This document shows, piece after piece, positions 27,838 to 35,577 of a stretch of 64,000 nt of DNA. The translations under genes were made by a program, and so were the position numbers. The notes beneath the pieces were generated by a model. The model was not told the DNA's origin. It did not search any database and was given only the letters and a program-made list of their open reading frames with translations. This stretch comes from Lichenihabitans psoromatis (lineage in GTDB: Bacteria; Pseudomonadota; Alphaproteobacteria; Rhizobiales; Beijerinckiaceae), in assembly GCF_004323635.1 (NCBI RefSeq), contig NZ_CP036515.1:2047501-2111500 (forward strand), written 5' to 3'. How positions within the stretch are numbered: the stretch's first letter is position 1; each line of letters starts with the position of its first letter.

Positions 27838-29253
27838 TCAGAGCCGAGCTTCGGTCATCTCTTGCGGCTTCACCCATTCGTCGAATTGCGCGTCCGTCAC
27901 GAAACCGAGCGTCAGCGCCGCCTCGCGAAGGCTGATATCCTCCTTATAGGCCAGCATTGAGATTTTGGCGGCCTTCTCGTAACCGATATGCGGGTTGAGT
28001 GCCGTCACGAGCATCAGCGAGTTTTCGAGGTTGCTGGCAATCTTCTTGCGGTTCGGCTCGATGCCCCGCGCGCAATGCTCGTCGAAGGCGCGGCAGGCGT
28101 CGGATAGCAGCATGATCGATTCGAGCAGGTTGTGCAGCATCACCGGCTTGAACACGTTGAGCTGGAAATTGCCCTGCGAGCCCGCGAATGCCACCGCATG
28201 ATCGTTGCCGAACACCTGAACGGCCACCATCGTGAGGGCTTCGCATTGGGTCGGGTTGATCTTGCCCGGCATGATCGACGAGCCGGGCTCATTCTCGGGG
28301 ATCGTCAATTCGTTGAAGCCGGCGCGCGGTCCGCAGGCGTACCACCGCACGTCGTTGGCGATCTTCATACAGGCCCCGGCGAGCGTGCGGAGCGTGGCGC
28401 TTGCGGCCACCACCGCGTCGTGCGCCGAGAGGGCCGCGAATTTGTTGGGCGCGGAACAGAAGGGTTGGCCGGTCTCCGTCGCGATCTTGGCGGCTGCGAC
28501 ATCGCCGAACTGGGGATGCGCGTTGAGGCCGGTGCCGACGGCGGTGCCCCCGATCGCCAGGGCATAGAGGCCGGGCAGGGTGCGACGTACGCCCTCGATG
28601 GCGTCATCCAGTTGCGACACCCAGCCCGACATGACCTGCTGCAGGGTGAGAGGCGTCGCATCTTGCAGATGGGTGCGACCGACCATCACGACGTCGGCGA
28701 ATTCAGCGGCCTTGCTGGCGAGTGTCTCACGCAGGGCCGTCACGGCGGGGATCAGGTCGCGCTCGATCTCTTCGACGGCGGCGATATGCATCACGGTCGG
28801 GAAGGCATCGTTCGAGGACTGGCCGTGATTCACGTCGTCGTTCGGATGGATCGGCGTCTTGGAGCCGAGCATCCCGCCCGCGATCGCGATCGCGCGGTTG
28901 GCGATCACTTCATTTGCGTTCATATTGGTCTGCGTGCCTGAACCCGTTTGAAACACGACGAGCGGGAATTCCGCGTCCCAGCGACCATCGATCACCTCCT
29001 GAGCGGCCTGGACGATCAGCTTGACCTTTGAGTCCGGCAATTGCCCGAGGTCGAGATTGGCGAGTGCGGCGCATTTCTTCAGGACGCCGAGCGCGCGGAC
29101 GACAGGACGCCGCCACTGGAAGCGCTCGACGCCAATCGGAAAATAAGTCAGCGAGCGCTGTGTCTGCGCCCCCCAGAGATGATCGGCCGGGACTTGGACC
29201 TCGCCGAGCGAGTCTTTTTCGATGCGGATCGCGTTATGGCTGGTGTCGGTCAT
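27838..29253 (-). CDS. fumC: Class II fumarate hydratase
   Basis: This 471-residue iron-independent fumarase interconverts fumarate and malate in the TCA cycle as a homotetramer. It has WGAQTQRSL near the start, [32 protein letters not shown] (substrate loop), and the superfamily signature [18 protein letters not shown] at 29253 is chosen; an upstream in-frame start adds 16 atypical residues. It is divergent from the GyrI-like gene across 168 nt. Two GANTC words (29254-29258, 29261-29265) flank its start and may be incidental. Confidence 0.97.
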   Translation of the reverse strand: MTDTSHNAIRIEKDSLGEVQVPADHLWGAQTQRSLTYFPIGVERFQWRRPVVRALGVLKKCAALANLDLGQLPDSKVKLIVQAAQEVIDGRWDAEFPLVVFQTGSGTQTNMNANEVIANRAIAIAGGMLGSKTPIHPNDDVNHGQSSNDAFPTVMHIAAVEEIERDLIPAVTALRETLASKAAEFADVVMVGRTHLQDATPLTLQQVMSGWVSQLDDAIEGVRRTLPGLYALAIGGTAVGTGLNAHPQFGDVAAAKIATETGQPFCSAPNKFAALSAHDAVVAASATLRTLAGACMKIANDVRWYACGPRAGFNELTIPENEPGSSIMPGKINPTQCEALTMVAVQVFGNDHAVAFAGSQGNFQLNVFKPVMLHNLLESIMLLSDACRAFDEHCARGIEPNRKKIASNLENSLMLVTALNPHIGYEKAAKISMLAYKEDISLREAALTLGFVTDAQFDEWVKPQEMTEARL

Positions 29254-29421
29254 GATTCTGGAGTCCTGGTCCGAACAGATATGGTGCGGACATAGACCCA
29301 AAAGCCGCAGCGTTCAAAAGGCTTCGTAAGGATCTCGTTTCGCTCGGCGCCATTGTGCGACGCAAGGCTTCTTCGGTAGATTGCGGCGCAAGCCGGTCCG
29401 GCGGCGGGATGGGACGTTCAT

Positions 29422-30228
29422 ATGAGGCGGTTCATGAGTAAGACGACAACACGGCAGGCTGCTCGGCTGCTCACGTCCTTGATCCTGGCGGCGACGCCGA
29501 TCGCTCCTGCCCTGGCGCAGTCGGTCGCGACGCCAGCGCCTGCAAGCCAGGACACGACCTCCGCTCCGCCCGTTCAGGCCCAGGCACCCGCGACGCCAGC
29601 CGTGACGCCGCCGGTCGCTCCTGCTCCCTCGACGCCGGTCGCTTCTCCGGCTGTCCCTCCGGCGGCTGCAGCCCCTGTCTCACCCACACCTGCCGTCCCC
29701 ACACCGGCTGCGCCTGCACCCAAGACGGAGGCGACCTCCCCCGACAAGACCCCGCCCGACACGTCGATCAGCCAAACCATGACGTTACCGGCACGGCCCG
29801 CCGTGGTGATCTCCGGCAAAGCCACATGGGACGAGGGCTTCAAATCGATCACCGAGGCTTTCGCAACCCTCAACGCGGCTCTGGCCCAGAACAAGATCGC
29901 GGGCGCGGGTCGCCCACTCGCGGTCTTCACGGAAACCGATGATTCGGGGTTCAAATTCTCGGCCATGATCCCGATCGACAAAGCGCCGGAGGGCAAGACC
30001 GAGCTGACCCCGACCGTGTCGATCGGTGAAACGCCGTCCGGCAAGGCGATGCGGTTCCAGCATCGCGGTTCCTATGACGACATCGACTCCACCTACGAGG
30101 CCATCACGGCCTATCTCGACGAGAAGGGTCTCGAGGCAAAAAACATGTTTGCCGAGGAATATCTCGATCAGGTCAAGACGTCCGACGACAATTCGCTCGA
30201 GGTCGACATCTACGTGTTCCTGAAGTGA
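29422..30228 (+). CDS. Exported GyrI-like (effector-binding) domain protein
   Basis: This 268-residue protein has a signal peptide (LLTSLILAATPIAPALAQ), a low-complexity Ala/Pro/Thr/Val linker of about 75 residues (about 35-110), and a C-terminal GyrI/AraC effector-binding-type domain (about 118-268) ending EVDIYVFLK. GyrI-like domains normally bind small ligands in the cytosol, so an exported version behind a flexible linker is unusual but recurs in alphaproteobacteria. The start is ATG at 29422 or 29434. The CAP-domain lipoprotein gene follows after 10-16 nt, so they are probably co-transcribed. The ligand is unknown. Confidence 0.82.
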   Translation: MRRFMSKTTTRQAARLLTSLILAATPIAPALAQSVATPAPASQDTTSAPPVQAQAPATPAVTPPVAPAPSTPVASPAVPPAAAAPVSPTPAVPTPAAPAPKTEATSPDKTPPDTSISQTMTLPARPAVVISGKATWDEGFKSITEAFATLNAALAQNKIAGAGRPLAVFTETDDSGFKFSAMIPIDKAPEGKTELTPTVSIGETPSGKAMRFQHRGSYDDIDSTYEAITAYLDEKGLEAKNMFAEEYLDQVKTSDDNSLEVDIYVFLK

Positions 30229-30244
30229 GATCCTGCTTTTGAGC

Positions 30245-30742
30245 ATGATGAGGGTTGGCCGCCTCGCGCTGTTGAGTGTGACGGTCGGCCTTTTGGCGGG
30301 GTGTTCGAGTGGCGTGCTGCCCTCGCTCGGGCCCATCGAGCATGGGTCGACCACCGTCCTGCCGGTCGATCAGGCTGAAGCGAGTGTGCTCGTCTCCGAC
30401 TATCGACGGCAGCATGGGCTCACAAGCGTCGGCACCGACACGGCTCTGCAACGCGTCGCTCAGGCGCAGGCCGATGCGATGGCCTCGGCCAATCAACTCA
30501 GCCACACGGTGGCAGGGTCGCTGCCGACCCGGCTTGCGGTTTTCGGACGCTCGCGCGGGGCCTCGGTCGAGAATGTCTCGGCCGGCTATGCCAGCCTATC
30601 GGACGCGCTCGCCGGTTGGCGGCGGTCGGCGCCTCATAACGCCAACCTGGTGTATGCCCCGATGCGGCGCATCGGGGTTGCGGCCGCCAGCGCGCCGGGA
30701 ACGCGCTATAAGACGTTCTGGGCGCTGGTCATGACCGACTGA
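30245..30742 (+). CDS. CAP-domain (SCP-like) lipoprotein
   Basis: This protein of about 165 residues has a lipoprotein signal peptide (VTVGLLAGC, lipobox LAGC with the Cys at about residue 20) and a CAP/PR-1-like domain in the mature part. DTALQRVAQAQADAMASANQLSH is the first conserved helix with the putative cavity His, and NLVYAPMRRIGVA is the second. It is probably anchored to a membrane facing the periplasm. The start is ATG at 30245 or 30248; TTG at 30239 is in frame. Its 3' end overlaps the convergent DAHP synthase gene by 37 nt. Confidence 0.85.
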   Translation: MMRVGRLALLSVTVGLLAGCSSGVLPSLGPIEHGSTTVLPVDQAEASVLVSDYRRQHGLTSVGTDTALQRVAQAQADAMASANQLSHTVAGSLPTRLAVFGRSRGASVENVSAGYASLSDALAGWRRSAPHNANLVYAPMRRIGVAAASAPGTRYKTFWALVMTD

Positions 30743-31803
30743 AGCCGCGCGTTTTGACGACGGCGGGTCACCCCATCGGCTAGATCGTCGAGAACCCTCA
30801 CCGTTGTGGTCCAGTCGATACAGCCGTCCGTGATGCTCTGGCCGTAGACGAGCGGTTGACCGGGCACGAGCTCCTGCCGACCGGCGACGAGATGGCTTTC
30901 GACCATGGCGCCCATGATGCGCCGATCGCCCGACGCGATTTGTGCCGCCACATCGGCGATCACGAGCGGTTGGTTCTCGGGTTTCTTGGCGCTGTTGGCA
31001 TGGCTCGCGTCGATCATGATGCGGACCGGCAAGCCGCATTGCGCCGCGACCTGTGCTGCGGCCGCGACGCTCGCGGCATCGAAATTCGGCCCGCGCCCGC
31101 CGCGCAGGATGATGTGGCAATCCGGATTGCCGGTCGTGGCCGCGACGGCCGCGCGTCCATCCTTCGTGACCGCTAGAAAATGGTGCGGGTCGGCGGCTGC
31201 GCGCATCGCGTCGAGCGCGATGCGAACATTCCCATCCGTGCCATTCTTGAACCCGACCGGGCATGACAGGCCCGAGCTCAGCTCTCGGTGGACCTGGCTC
31301 TCTGTCGTGCGGGCGCCGATCGCGCCCCAACCGACGAGATCGGCCAGATATTGCGGTGTCGTCATGTCGAGAAACTCGCAACCCGCCGCCAGCCCCATGC
31401 TGTTGATGTCGACCAGCAGGCTTCGAGCGAGCCTAAGCCCCTTCTCGACATTGAAGCTGCCGTCGAGATCGGGATCGTTGATCAGTCCCTTCCAGCCGAC
31501 GGTGGTGCGCGGCTTCTCGAAATAGACCCGCATGACCAGAACGAGCCGATCGTCGAGGCGCTGCTGTTCGTCGTTGAGCCGGGCCGCATAATCGAGCGCC
31601 GCATGAGGATCGTGGATCGAGCAGGGACCGACGATCACGGCGAGGCGGTCATCGCGACCGTGCAGAATGTCATGCAGAGCGTCGCGGGTCCGCAACACCG
31701 TTGCGGTCGCGGCAGGCGTGCGGGGAAATTCGCGCATTACCTCGGCGGGGGTCGAGAGCGCCTGAATGGAACGAATGCGGGTATCGTCGGGCGAGGGAAG
31801 CAT
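30706..31803 (-). CDS. aroG: 3-deoxy-7-phosphoheptulonate synthase, class I
   Basis: This 365-residue enzyme condenses phosphoenolpyruvate and erythrose 4-phosphate, the committing step of the shikimate pathway. VIVGPCSIHDP, RVYFEKPRTTVGWKGLINDP, GARTTESQVHRELSSG, GGRGPNFD and MIDASHANS are the class I AroFGH signatures. ATG at 31803 is chosen because AGGA precedes it by about 8 nt; a longer in-frame ATG at 31839 falls right after the attenuator's U-run. Expression is almost certainly set by the leader peptide and terminator directly upstream. Which aromatic amino acid feeds back on the enzyme cannot be read from sequence. Confidence 0.95.
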   Translation of the reverse strand: MLPSPDDTRIRSIQALSTPAEVMREFPRTPAATATVLRTRDALHDILHGRDDRLAVIVGPCSIHDPHAALDYAARLNDEQQRLDDRLVLVMRVYFEKPRTTVGWKGLINDPDLDGSFNVEKGLRLARSLLVDINSMGLAAGCEFLDMTTPQYLADLVGWGAIGARTTESQVHRELSSGLSCPVGFKNGTDGNVRIALDAMRAAADPHHFLAVTKDGRAAVAATTGNPDCHIILRGGRGPNFDAASVAAAAQVAAQCGLPVRIMIDASHANSAKKPENQPLVIADVAAQIASGDRRIMGAMVESHLVAGRQELVPGQPLVYGQSITDGCIDWTTTVRVLDDLADGVTRRRQNARLQSVMTSAQNVL

Positions 31804-31839
31804 GGCCGGGATCCTGTTGGGTGAGGCATCCGGCGGCAT

Positions 31840-31868
31840 AAAAAAAGCCGCCAGATGGTCTGGCGGCT
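31840..31868 (-). terminator. Transcription attenuator in the aroG leader
   Basis: On the - strand AGCCGCCAGA, a CCA loop and TCTGGCGGCT form a perfect 10-bp stem followed by seven U residues. The hairpin ends only 37 nt before the aroG ATG and begins 26 nt after the leader-peptide stop, so it must be read through for aroG to be made. A GGCGG word inside the leader ORF can pair with CCGCC of the first arm, giving a possible antiterminator. Confidence 0.88.
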
Positions 31869-31894
31869 GTTTGAGATGGTCGTTTTGGCTTTGT

Positions 31895-31972
31895 CTAAAG
31901 CACGCGCACCCCTACCTCCGCCTGTGGCCTCGGATAGCCATAAAACCAGGTTGAGGAAAAGATCTGCGCCAT
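31895..31972 (-). CDS. Aromatic-rich leader peptide of aroG
   Basis: This 25-codon ORF begins ATG at 31972 with MAQIFSST, then five codons for Trp-Phe-Tyr-Gly-Tyr (residues 9-13), and ends in TAG at 31895. One more Phe is residue 5. Such a run of the pathway's own products just ahead of an intrinsic terminator is the hallmark of ribosome-mediated attenuation: stalling on Trp, Phe or Tyr codons when charged tRNA is scarce would favour antitermination. The ribosome-binding site is weak (GAGG close to the ATG). The mechanism is inferred from layout. Confidence 0.82.
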   Translation of the reverse strand: MAQIFSSTWFYGYPRPQAEVGVRVL

Positions 31973-32034
31973 GGCCTCGTGCTTAGACCAACGTCGCGGC
32001 CTTGTCACGTTCCATCGCGCAGGCAATGGCAGTG

Positions 32035-34407
32035 TTACACGCTCAACGAGATGGTAACCGGAATCGATTTTGCAGCCGGCACCTTGCTGTGCTCGGCATG
32101 GTGCCAGAGCGGGATCAACGGGTTGCATTCGGGGTAGTAGCCGCCGCAGCAGCCTTCCGGGATGTCATAGGCGATGATCCGAAGGCCGGACACCTCGCGC
32201 TTCATATCGGCCGCGATCGTCGTGAGCGTCACGATATCGCCATCCTTCAGGGCAAGGCGATCGATGTCATGCTGGTTCATGAACACGATCTTGCGAGTTC
32301 CTTTCACGCCGCGAAAACGATCGTCATATCCATAGATCGTCGTATTGAACTGGTCGTTGCTGCGGAGCGTCATCAACCGCAACACATCGATGCTGTCGGA
32401 CGGCATATCGGGGTTCTCATCGAGACCGCGCGGGACGATGAAATTGGCTTTGCCTGTCTTTGTCTTCCAGACCCGATTACGCGCCGGTACCGGACGCGGG
32501 AACCCGCCGGGCTTGAACATCCGAGCGTTGAAGTCCTTGAACTGCTCGGGGTAGGTCGCCTCGATCTTGTCGCGAACGAGCGCATAGTCGTCGCACCATG
32601 CGTCCCAATCGATGTGGGGATTGGGTGGCAATGTCGCCTTAGCCATTTCCGCGACAATACGCGGTTCGGACAGAAGATCCTTGGACACCGGGGTGCGGAC
32701 GCCCCGCGAACCATGGATGAAGGCTGTACTGTCCTCGATCGCGACCGCCTGTTTGCCGGTTTTCTGCAAATCGATGTCGGTTCGCGCGAGACACGGAAGA
32801 ATGTAAGAGACCTCGCCCCGGATCAAGTGGGCGCGGTTCAGCTTGGTCGAGATCTGCACACTCAGCCGAATGCGGCTCCACGCCGCTTCGATCGCATCTG
32901 TCTCTGGGATGGCGCGGATGAAGTTGCCGCCGAGCCCGATGAACGCCTTGACGTCGCCCTTGAGAATGCCTTCGCAGGCCTCCACGGTGTTGAGGCCCTT
33001 GTCGTGCGGGGGCTCGAATTTGTAGAGTTCGCGCAGCTTATCCATCGGGACGAGTTCAGGCTTTTCGGTGATGCCGACGGTGCGCTGGCCTTGCACGTTG
33101 GAATGGCCGCGCACCGGGCAGATGCCGGCCCCGGCCTTGCCGATATTCCCTCGCAACAGCAGCAGGTTGATGAGCATCTGGCAGTTTTCGACACCGGTCC
33201 GATGTTGTGTCAGCCCCATGCCATAGACGCCCATCACGGCAGACGAGCGCATGTAGACGGCGGCTGCTGCCTCCAGGTTCTTCCGCGTGAGGCCGGACTG
33301 ACGCTCGAGGTCGGCCCAGTCATGACGCCGCGTCTCGGCTGCGAAGTCCTCGAAGCCATGCGTGTGGGTCGCGATGAAGTCGACATCTAAAATTCGCGGA
33401 TCACCCGAAGCGATCGCCGCATCGTCTGCCGCCACGATGGCTTTGCACAGGCCCATGACGGCCGCGAGATCGCCGCCGGCTTTGACCTGATGATATTGCG
33501 TGCTGATGCGGGTGGATTCGCCGCTGAGCATCTCGGTCGGCGATTGCGGATTGGTGAAGGTGAGCAGCCCGCGTTCTTTCAGCGGGTTGAAGGTGATGAT
33601 CGGCACGCCGCGCTTCCGAGCATCCTGCAATTGGTGCAGCATGCGCGGGCTGCTGGTCCCGACATTTTGACCGAAGAACATAATGCAATCGGTCTTCTCG
33701 AAATCCTCGAGATCGACGGTGCCGACGGGTGAGCCGATGCTCGCCGGAAGCGCGACCGACGTGCTCTCGTGGCACATGTTCGAGCTATCCGGGAAATTGT
33801 TGGTGCCCATCAGGCGGCCGAACAGAGCGTACATGTAGGAAGCTTCGAGCGACGCGCGGCCGGAGAGATACAGCACGACCGCTTTCGGATCGCAGGCGCG
33901 CAGTTCACGTCCGATTTCGGCGAAAGCATCGCCCCACGACACGGGTCGATAGCGGTCGGTTTCGGGGTCGTAGCGCATCGGATGCGTGAGGCGACCGGCT
34001 TCTTCGAGGTTATAGTCGGGCCACGTCAGCAACTCGCTGACCGTATGCTGCCGGAAGAAGGCCGGCGTGACCGTCTTTGGCGTCATCTCCCAGGCGGTCG
34101 CCTTCGCGCCATTCTCGCAAAACTCGAACGTGTTGGGCTTTTCGGGTTTGGCCCAGGCGCAACTCGGGCAAACGAAGCCGTTGGGCTTGTTCTGCAGCAG
34201 CAGGGCGGTGCCGCTCCGCAACAGCGAACCTTCGCGAGGCAAGATGTCGACAAGCGACTTGACCGATCCCCACCCCCCGGAGGGCGCCTCATACGGCTTG
34301 ATCGTGACGGGTTCGCCGGTATCCGGATCTTTGCTCATGCTCACGCTGCCCGTCGTTTCCGGTGGCGGCGCGGATCGGTCCTCACCGAGCCACCCCCAAC
34401 CGGTCAT
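32035..34407 (-). CDS. FdhF/YdeP family molybdopterin oxidoreductase
   Basis: This 790-residue protein of the formate dehydrogenase-alpha/YdeP group is a presumed bis-MGD molybdenum oxidoreductase in the cytosol. NGFVCPSCAWAKP near residue 78 is the YdeP-type N-terminal Cys motif. VLYLSGRASLEASYMYALFGR and NMCHESTSVALPASIG mark the molybdopterin domain, GAGICPVRGHSNVQGQR the central domain, and a C-terminal molydopterin-dinucleotide-binding domain ends near EGCCGGYYPE. No signal peptide is seen. The start is ATG at 34407, with ATG at 34338 as an alternative. E. coli YdeP is tied to acid resistance; activity on formate is unproven. No fdhD is adjacent. Confidence 0.9.
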   Translation of the reverse strand: MTGWGWLGEDRSAPPPETTGSVSMSKDPDTGEPVTIKPYEAPSGGWGSVKSLVDILPREGSLLRSGTALLLQNKPNGFVCPSCAWAKPEKPNTFEFCENGAKATAWEMTPKTVTPAFFRQHTVSELLTWPDYNLEEAGRLTHPMRYDPETDRYRPVSWGDAFAEIGRELRACDPKAVVLYLSGRASLEASYMYALFGRLMGTNNFPDSSNMCHESTSVALPASIGSPVGTVDLEDFEKTDCIMFFGQNVGTSSPRMLHQLQDARKRGVPIITFNPLKERGLLTFTNPQSPTEMLSGESTRISTQYHQVKAGGDLAAVMGLCKAIVAADDAAIASGDPRILDVDFIATHTHGFEDFAAETRRHDWADLERQSGLTRKNLEAAAAVYMRSSAVMGVYGMGLTQHRTGVENCQMLINLLLLRGNIGKAGAGICPVRGHSNVQGQRTVGITEKPELVPMDKLRELYKFEPPHDKGLNTVEACEGILKGDVKAFIGLGGNFIRAIPETDAIEAAWSRIRLSVQISTKLNRAHLIRGEVSYILPCLARTDIDLQKTGKQAVAIEDSTAFIHGSRGVRTPVSKDLLSEPRIVAEMAKATLPPNPHIDWDAWCDDYALVRDKIEATYPEQFKDFNARMFKPGGFPRPVPARNRVWKTKTGKANFIVPRGLDENPDMPSDSIDVLRLMTLRSNDQFNTTIYGYDDRFRGVKGTRKIVFMNQHDIDRLALKDGDIVTLTTIAADMKREVSGLRIIAYDIPEGCCGGYYPECNPLIPLWHHAEHSKVPAAKSIPVTISLSV

Positions 34408-34580
34408 ATGTTACGGCTAAGATCGGCGCGCTCATGCAGCGTGCCAACTCATGTCGCGAACGCTTCGGGTTTTGAACGGTTCCAGAGACGTTCGCGTGGC
34501 AAGCTGTAGCAAGGGCGCGCTGAGACGTTGGGCCGGCAGCGCCTCAGCGCGGAGCGACGTCGCAAAAAGGAACCCGCGCT

Positions 34581-35183
34581 TCAGTCGTGTGGATGATGAT
34601 GATCGTGGTCATGACCGCCGTGATCGTGGTCGTGGTGCTTGTGGTCGTCAGCCTTATGGCCGTGCGCCTCGTGTCCGTGACCGTGACCTGAATGGTCATG
34701 CCCATGATGATCATGGCCGGCATGGTCGTGATGATCATGGTCGTGAGCCGCCGCCGCATAGGCGCCGCCCTCGGGATCGAAAGACGTCTCGATCGACGTG
34801 ATCTTGACCCCGAGCGCTGCCAGCACCGTCTCGATGGCGGCATCGGGGCGGAGGCGGATCCCGTTCGGCAGCACCTGCGCCGCAAGATGCTGACTGCCGA
34901 TTTGCAAGGCGGCCCGAACGAGATCGCCGGGCGTTCGACTGCGAAGTTCGATGAGCTGTTCCGGTGCGGCGACGACGTCCACAAGGCGACCGTCATCGAG
35001 CACGAGGGCATCGCCGCCACGCAGCATGATGGCCTCCGGAAGGTCGAATTCGATCGCGAGGCCGCGCACGCCGCTCGTCTTCAGTCCGGGTCGGTTCCGG
35101 TCGGCAAAATCCAGCACCACCGTATCGGCCGGCATGGCGGCCCCAAACTCATGCTGGGCCTTCACGGCTATCGCACGCGCCAT
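34581..35183 (-). CDS. ureE: Urease accessory protein UreE, orphan
   Basis: This 200-residue UreE-type nickel chaperone has the N-terminal peptide-binding domain (about 1-75, including VLDFADRNRPGLKTSGVRG) and the metal-binding domain (about 75-150, LQIGSQHLAAQVL). The last 60 residues are mostly His, Asp and Gly (runs of HDHDHHDH type). Such tails bind several Ni or Zn ions. ATG at 35183 is preferred because AAGGAA precedes it; ATG at 35213 is an alternative. No urease structural or other ure gene is near, so it either supports a urease elsewhere or serves general metal handling. Confidence 0.85.
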   Translation of the reverse strand: MARAIAVKAQHEFGAAMPADTVVLDFADRNRPGLKTSGVRGLAIEFDLPEAIMLRGGDALVLDDGRLVDVVAAPEQLIELRSRTPGDLVRAALQIGSQHLAAQVLPNGIRLRPDAAIETVLAALGVKITSIETSFDPEGGAYAAAAHDHDHHDHAGHDHHGHDHSGHGHGHEAHGHKADDHKHHDHDHGGHDHDHHHPHD

Positions 35184-35214
35184 CACTGTCGTTCCTTCAG
35201 CATCGCGGCTCATG

Positions 35215-35517
35215 TCAAAGCGTCTCGACATGATCGGGCGAAATAATTTCGACCTTGACCTTCTCGACAAAGTCGGCCGACACGCGTTGCCAGGCCTTGA
35301 GGTGAGGGGTCTCGAAATGCTGGGCGAGAGCCTCGCGCGAGCCCCAACGCTCCACGAACACGAAACAGTTCGGCTCGGTGATGCTGCTGAGAAGATCGTA
35401 GGAGTGGCACTCTGCCTCTTTCACGCTGGCGCCGATCACGGTCCGGGCATTCTCGAGAAAGTCGGCGCGGTGTTCCGACCGCACCGTTATGGTTGCGACG
35501 ACATAGATCATGACCAT
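35215..35517 (-). CDS. Antibiotic biosynthesis monooxygenase (ABM) domain protein
   Basis: This 100-residue dimeric alpha-beta-barrel protein of the ABM/YgiN type carries YVVATITVRSEHRADFL at the start, YDLLSSITEPNCFVFVERW in the middle and EALAQHFETPHLKAW after it. Small members oxidise quinols or act in heme or stress metabolism, so the name does not imply antibiotic synthesis. It precedes ureE by only 1-31 nt on the same strand. The start is at 35517, or 35511 for the shorter form. The substrate is unknown. Confidence 0.88.
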   Translation of the reverse strand: MVMIYVVATITVRSEHRADFLENARTVIGASVKEAECHSYDLLSSITEPNCFVFVERWGSREALAQHFETPHLKAWQRVSADFVEKVKVEIISPDHVETL

Positions 35518-35577
35518 CTCCCAATTCGTCCCGCGCGGCCCTGCGGGTGTCGTGTTGTAAGCCGCGGGTGCGGAGCG

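Noticed and set aside
32002..33390. 462-codon + strand frame opposite the FdhF/YdeP gene
   Set aside because: It is antisense to a well-conserved oxidoreductase with matching codon positions; no family features.
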